NCBI GenBank assembly: GCA_027021285.1
Contig: JALUUP010000476.1
Span: 1-6,514 of the forward strand
Direction: 5' to 3'
Length of the DNA: 6,514 bases
Source of the DNA: Bacteroidota bacterium
Lineage (GTDB): Bacteria; Bacteroidota; Ignavibacteria; SZUA-365; JAADGX01
Below, piece by piece: positions 4,828-6,514 of this stretch. Under the pieces are notes generated by a model. That model made no database searches and was not told the DNA's origin. It worked only from the letters and a program-made list of their open reading frames with translations. A program made the translations under genes and the position numbers. The number at the start of each line of letters is the position of its first letter. Position 1 is the stretch's first letter.

Positions 4828-6514
4828 TTATTTCTGGTACAGCAGTTTTCTCACGACCGTGCCGCTCGGCGTCCGCAGGTGGACGAAGTACAGACCCCGC
4901 GGCAGGTTCCCGCCGTTGAACGCGACGGAATGCCGGCCGGGGCGCACCGTGCCTTCTGCCAGCGTCCGGACGAGTTTCCCCGTGGTGTTGTAAATATCCA
5001 GCCGTACGCGGGTCCGGCCGGACTGGCCCGGCGACGCAGGAGGAACCTCGTACGTGATCGTCGTCACGGGCGACCCCGATTCGGAGCCGGGACCGAAGGG
5101 ATTCGGGTAATTTATCAACAGAGCTGCGCGCGCAGGGACATCGGCGTCCCGGATCGACGTCGGCGTTCCCGGCGTGCGGAAAATAACGCGCGAAGGAAGC
5201 CGGGAGTCGTGGTAGAAGAGGTTGTCGGCGACCAGCGTGTCTCCCGCCGTGTACAGGGAATCGCCGTTGTTCAGGTTGATATCGAACCGCGGGTAGTCCG
5301 AAGAGCTGATGACCACGCGGATACGATGCCCCTTCAGGAACGTCATGCCGAGGTTTTGCAGTTCGACGCGCACCGGGTACACCTGTCCCGGCGTGAGCAA
5401 TTCCCCGGTTCGGTAGGAAAGGCGGAAGCGCAGCCGCCGAATTCCATCCGTCAGGATGATCGAACGGCCGTCGGGGTACACGTCGCAAAGGCGCACGGCC
5501 ACGTCGGTGTCTTCCCGGTTCGAGGAAACGAAGAGTTCCACCGTCACGGGGCCGGTGATTTCCACGTCGCGCGTGAGAACCGGTGTGGTGAAGATCAGGA
5601 CGTCGGAGCGGCTTTCCACCGCGTCGCGGATGTCGAGTGGACCTGCCTTGACGCTCGGATCGAAGGGATTGAAACGTGCCGCTCCGTGGGACGGCGAGGG
5701 GTCGCGCGGATCGTACACGACGGTGTCGGGCGGGGCGATGGCCGTGGGCCTGGACGCTGACAGCACGCCGCCGGAGAGGAGATACAGGGTGTCGGCGCTT
5801 TTGGCCATCGACGGCCAGTCGTCTGTTGTGCGCCACTCGTTCACGCCCATCTGGTAGTACCGCACGTACGGCGTTTGATCGAAGCCGTTCGCGACGCCGC
5901 GCAGGTAGTAATCGAAGAAGCGCAGTACCTCGCCGTCCGGGTAGCGGTCGGCGTCGGGAAACACCAGCTCGCCCTGTTCTTTCTTCCCGACTTTCGAGTG
6001 CGTCCAGGGACCGAACAGCAGGCGGTGCTTGTCGCGCACCGCGGCGTCGCTCCGGGCGCGGAGATCTTCGAACGACCGAAGCACGTCGTCGGGGAAGTGG
6101 TCGAACCAGCCGCCGATGACGAACATCGGCACCGCGAACTTCTCCGGGAAATCGGAATTGCTCTCGACGAATTGCCAGGTCAGGTCTTTCGTGGGATGCG
6201 ACTTGACGAGGTCAAGGGAGACGAACCCGAGCCGTTCGAGGGTGGTGACGTGTTCCAGCCGCAAGTCCCCGCCGTAGAAGTAGTCCGAGTATTTCGTTTT
6301 GAAATCCTTCACGATGGGAACGCAGCATACGAGGTGCGGAGGGTGGTGCCGCGCCGTCAGGTACTGGATCATTCCCAGGGCCGAGGGGCCCCAGGTTCCG
6401 ACTTTTCCGTTGCACCAGGGCTGCGCCGCAATCCATTCGATCGCGTCGTAGCCGTCCAGGCCGAGATCGTAGCCCGGGACCTGCGCCGATTTCGAGCCAA
6501 ACCTGCCGCGCCAA
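4828..6514 (-). CDS. CocE/NonD-type S15 hydrolase with C-terminal sorting domain (N-terminus off the right edge)
   Basis: The 561 residues in view, numbered from the edge, are most of a serine hydrolase of the X-Pro dipeptidyl-peptidase S15 / CocE superfamily, which cleaves peptides or acyl esters. WRGRFGSKS then DGYDAIEWIAAQPWCNGKVG are family hallmarks. The nucleophile is Ser44 in WGPSALG (bases 6382-6384), the acid is Asp138 in GGWFD (6100-6102), and the base is His172 in GPWTH (5998-6000). The family's jelly-roll C-terminal domain occupies about 265-450 (TGPVTVELFVSS, GHRIRVVISSSDYPRFDIN). Residues 465-561 form a type A sorting domain: INYPNPFGPG, LDIYNTTGKLVRTL, LPRGLYFVHL and a basic end RKLLYQK. 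This predicts export by the type IX system or surface attachment. The start, presumably with a signal peptide, is outside the window. Substrate cannot be assigned. Peptidase, ester hydrolase and acylase are all possible. It is first of three closely spaced genes. Confidence 0.92.
   Translation of the reverse strand, partial: WRGRFGSKSAQVPGYDLGLDGYDAIEWIAAQPWCNGKVGTWGPSALGMIQYLTARHHPPHLVCCVPIVKDFKTKYSDYFYGGDLRLEHVTTLERLGFVSLDLVKSHPTKDLTWQFVESNSDFPEKFAVPMFVIGGWFDHFPDDVLRSFEDLRARSDAAVRDKHRLLFGPWTHSKVGKKEQGELVFPDADRYPDGEVLRFFDYYLRGVANGFDQTPYVRYYQMGVNEWRTTDDWPSMAKSADTLYLLSGGVLSASRPTAIAPPDTVVYDPRDPSPSHGAARFNPFDPSVKAGPLDIRDAVESRSDVLIFTTPVLTRDVEITGPVTVELFVSSNREDTDVAVRLCDVYPDGRSIILTDGIRRLRFRLSYRTGELLTPGQVYPVRVELQNLGMTFLKGHRIRVVISSSDYPRFDINLNNGDSLYTAGDTLVADNLFYHDSRLPSRVIFRTPGTPTSIRDADVPARAALLINYPNPFGPGSESGSPVTTITYEVPPASPGQSGRTRVRLDIYNTTGKLVRTLAEGTVRPGRHSVAFNGGNLPRGLYFVHLRTPSGTVVRKLLYQK

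Noticed and set aside
4789..5760. 323-codon plus-strand frame opposite the S15 hydrolase
   Set aside because: It lies wholly antisense to clear catalytic and sorting-domain coding sequence and is Arg-rich with no recognisable motif.

Overview
This GC-rich window carries four clear protein-coding genes, all read on the minus strand. Two of them run off the window edges. The organism is probably a member of the FCB group (Bacteroidota, Chlorobiota, Ignavibacteriota or a relative). Two things point there: a TonB-dependent receptor with an N-terminal carboxypeptidase-regulatory-like domain, and a secreted peptidase ending in a type A (Por/type IX) sorting domain of the YPNPF...LYNTTGK...LPRGLY kind. 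The genes strongly prefer G or C at third codon positions, so long antisense open frames appear opposite them. I treat these as shadows. The species cannot be named from this sequence.

Layout in the direction of transcription (right to left). From the right edge to 4828 lies the C-terminal part of a CocE/NonD-type S15 hydrolase with an apparently intact Ser-Asp-His triad and a C-terminal sorting domain. After 56 bp comes a multi-pass inner-membrane protein (4771-3449) that resembles GT-C glycosyltransferases. After a further 29 bp comes a 687-residue exported protein (3419-1356). Its C-terminal half is built of about a dozen repeats of roughly 26 residues, each with a G-D/N-D-x-Y turn. The short spacings suggest these three form one operon. 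A 617-bp, more AT-rich gap (739-1355) follows. It holds a strong hairpin-plus-T-run terminator whose better orientation is rightward, a cluster of small palindromes and direct repeats, and a weakly supported rightward small ORF. At the left edge is the start of a TonB-dependent outer-membrane receptor (738 to beyond 1).

Together the genes describe a cell-envelope neighbourhood: a secreted or surface hydrolase, a lipid-linked-sugar-type membrane enzyme, an exported repeat protein and an outer-membrane importer. Whether they act in one pathway is inference. The most novel items are the repeat protein, whose family I do not recognise, and the non-coding gap with its clustered GTGAA/TTCAC motifs.
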